From NCBI GenBank assembly GCA_964386795.1, contig CAYLUE010000071.1, positions 1-6,078 on the forward strand: a DNA stretch of 6,078 bases, given 5' to 3'. This DNA comes from TMED108 sp964386795 (GTDB taxonomy: Bacteria; Fidelibacterota; Marinisomatia; Marinisomatales; TCS55). This document shows positions 6,023-6,078 of the stretch, piece by piece. Every line of letters starts with the position of its first letter. Within the stretch, counting starts at the first letter, position 1. The position numbers and the translations under genes were made by a program. The notes beneath the pieces are model-generated. The model was not told where the DNA came from and made no database searches. It saw only the letters and a list, made by a program, of their open reading frames with translations.

Positions 6023-6078
6023 ATGAGTATTGATTTTAGTAAAAAAGAACAAAGAGAAGGTTATCTTCAAAATAAGCT
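6023..6078 (+). CDS. Start of an unidentified gene, cut by window edge
   Basis: An ATG opens a frame that continues to the window end, reading MSIDFSKKEQREGYLQNKL (19 residues). The start is hydrophilic with no signal peptide, so the product is probably cytoplasmic. An in-frame TGA at 6011 rules out a longer upstream extension. The 63-nt gap after the lipoprotein gene is AT-rich with no clear terminator or Shine-Dalgarno sequence. Too little is visible to name the product. Confidence 0.5.
   Translation, partial: MSIDFSKKEQREGYLQNK

Noticed and set aside
1..6078. CRISPR arrays, insertion sequences, tRNA or rRNA genes, phage or defence genes
   Set aside because: No regularly spaced repeats, transposase motifs, cloverleaf-like sequences or defence-related domains were seen; the content is chromosomal housekeeping plus two envelope genes.

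Overview
The window is an AT-rich stretch of a bacterial chromosome carrying housekeeping genes. Weak or missing Shine-Dalgarno sequences, a signal peptidase I with a large insertion between its catalytic boxes, and an exported protein with a short AWSQ-type signal peptide suggest the Fibrobacteres-Chlorobi-Bacteroidetes (FCB) superphylum. A marine low-GC member such as Candidatus Marinimicrobia is my best guess, but nothing here proves it. There are no mobile elements, CRISPR arrays, rRNA or tRNA genes that I can recognise.

Layout: (1) 2-1316 (+): the C-terminal two thirds of recA, whose stop overlaps the GTG start of recX by 11 nt. A terminator-shaped hairpin with a T-tract lies inside the first 110 nt of recX. 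(2) 1338-2888 (-): a sodium:alanine/glycine symporter of the AGCS family, convergent with recX. A shared hairpin sits between the two stop codons. (3) 2889-3006: a divergent AT-rich intergenic region with probable promoter elements. (4) 3007-4698 (+): rnhB (RNase HII) and lepB (signal peptidase I), 9 nt apart and probably co-transcribed. (5) 4761-5959 (+): two unrecognised envelope genes, a Sec-exported protein and, directly abutting it, a small probable lipoprotein that lacks an ordinary start codon for its signal peptide. (6) 6023-6078 (+): the first 19 codons of another gene, cut by the window edge.

How the genes fit together: RecA and its modulator RecX form a recombination/SOS unit. RNase HII removes ribonucleotides from DNA. 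LepB would mature Sec-exported proteins, plausibly including the product of the gene just downstream, while the lipoprotein would instead need LspA. The AGCS transporter is an independent nutrient-uptake gene.

The window does not show an obvious new multi-gene system. The most interesting signals are the intrinsic-terminator-like structure embedded in the recX reading frame, which could set the recA:recX ratio, and the lipoprotein whose signal sequence is only reachable from a non-canonical start (ATT in a TAATT stop/start overlap, or CTG).
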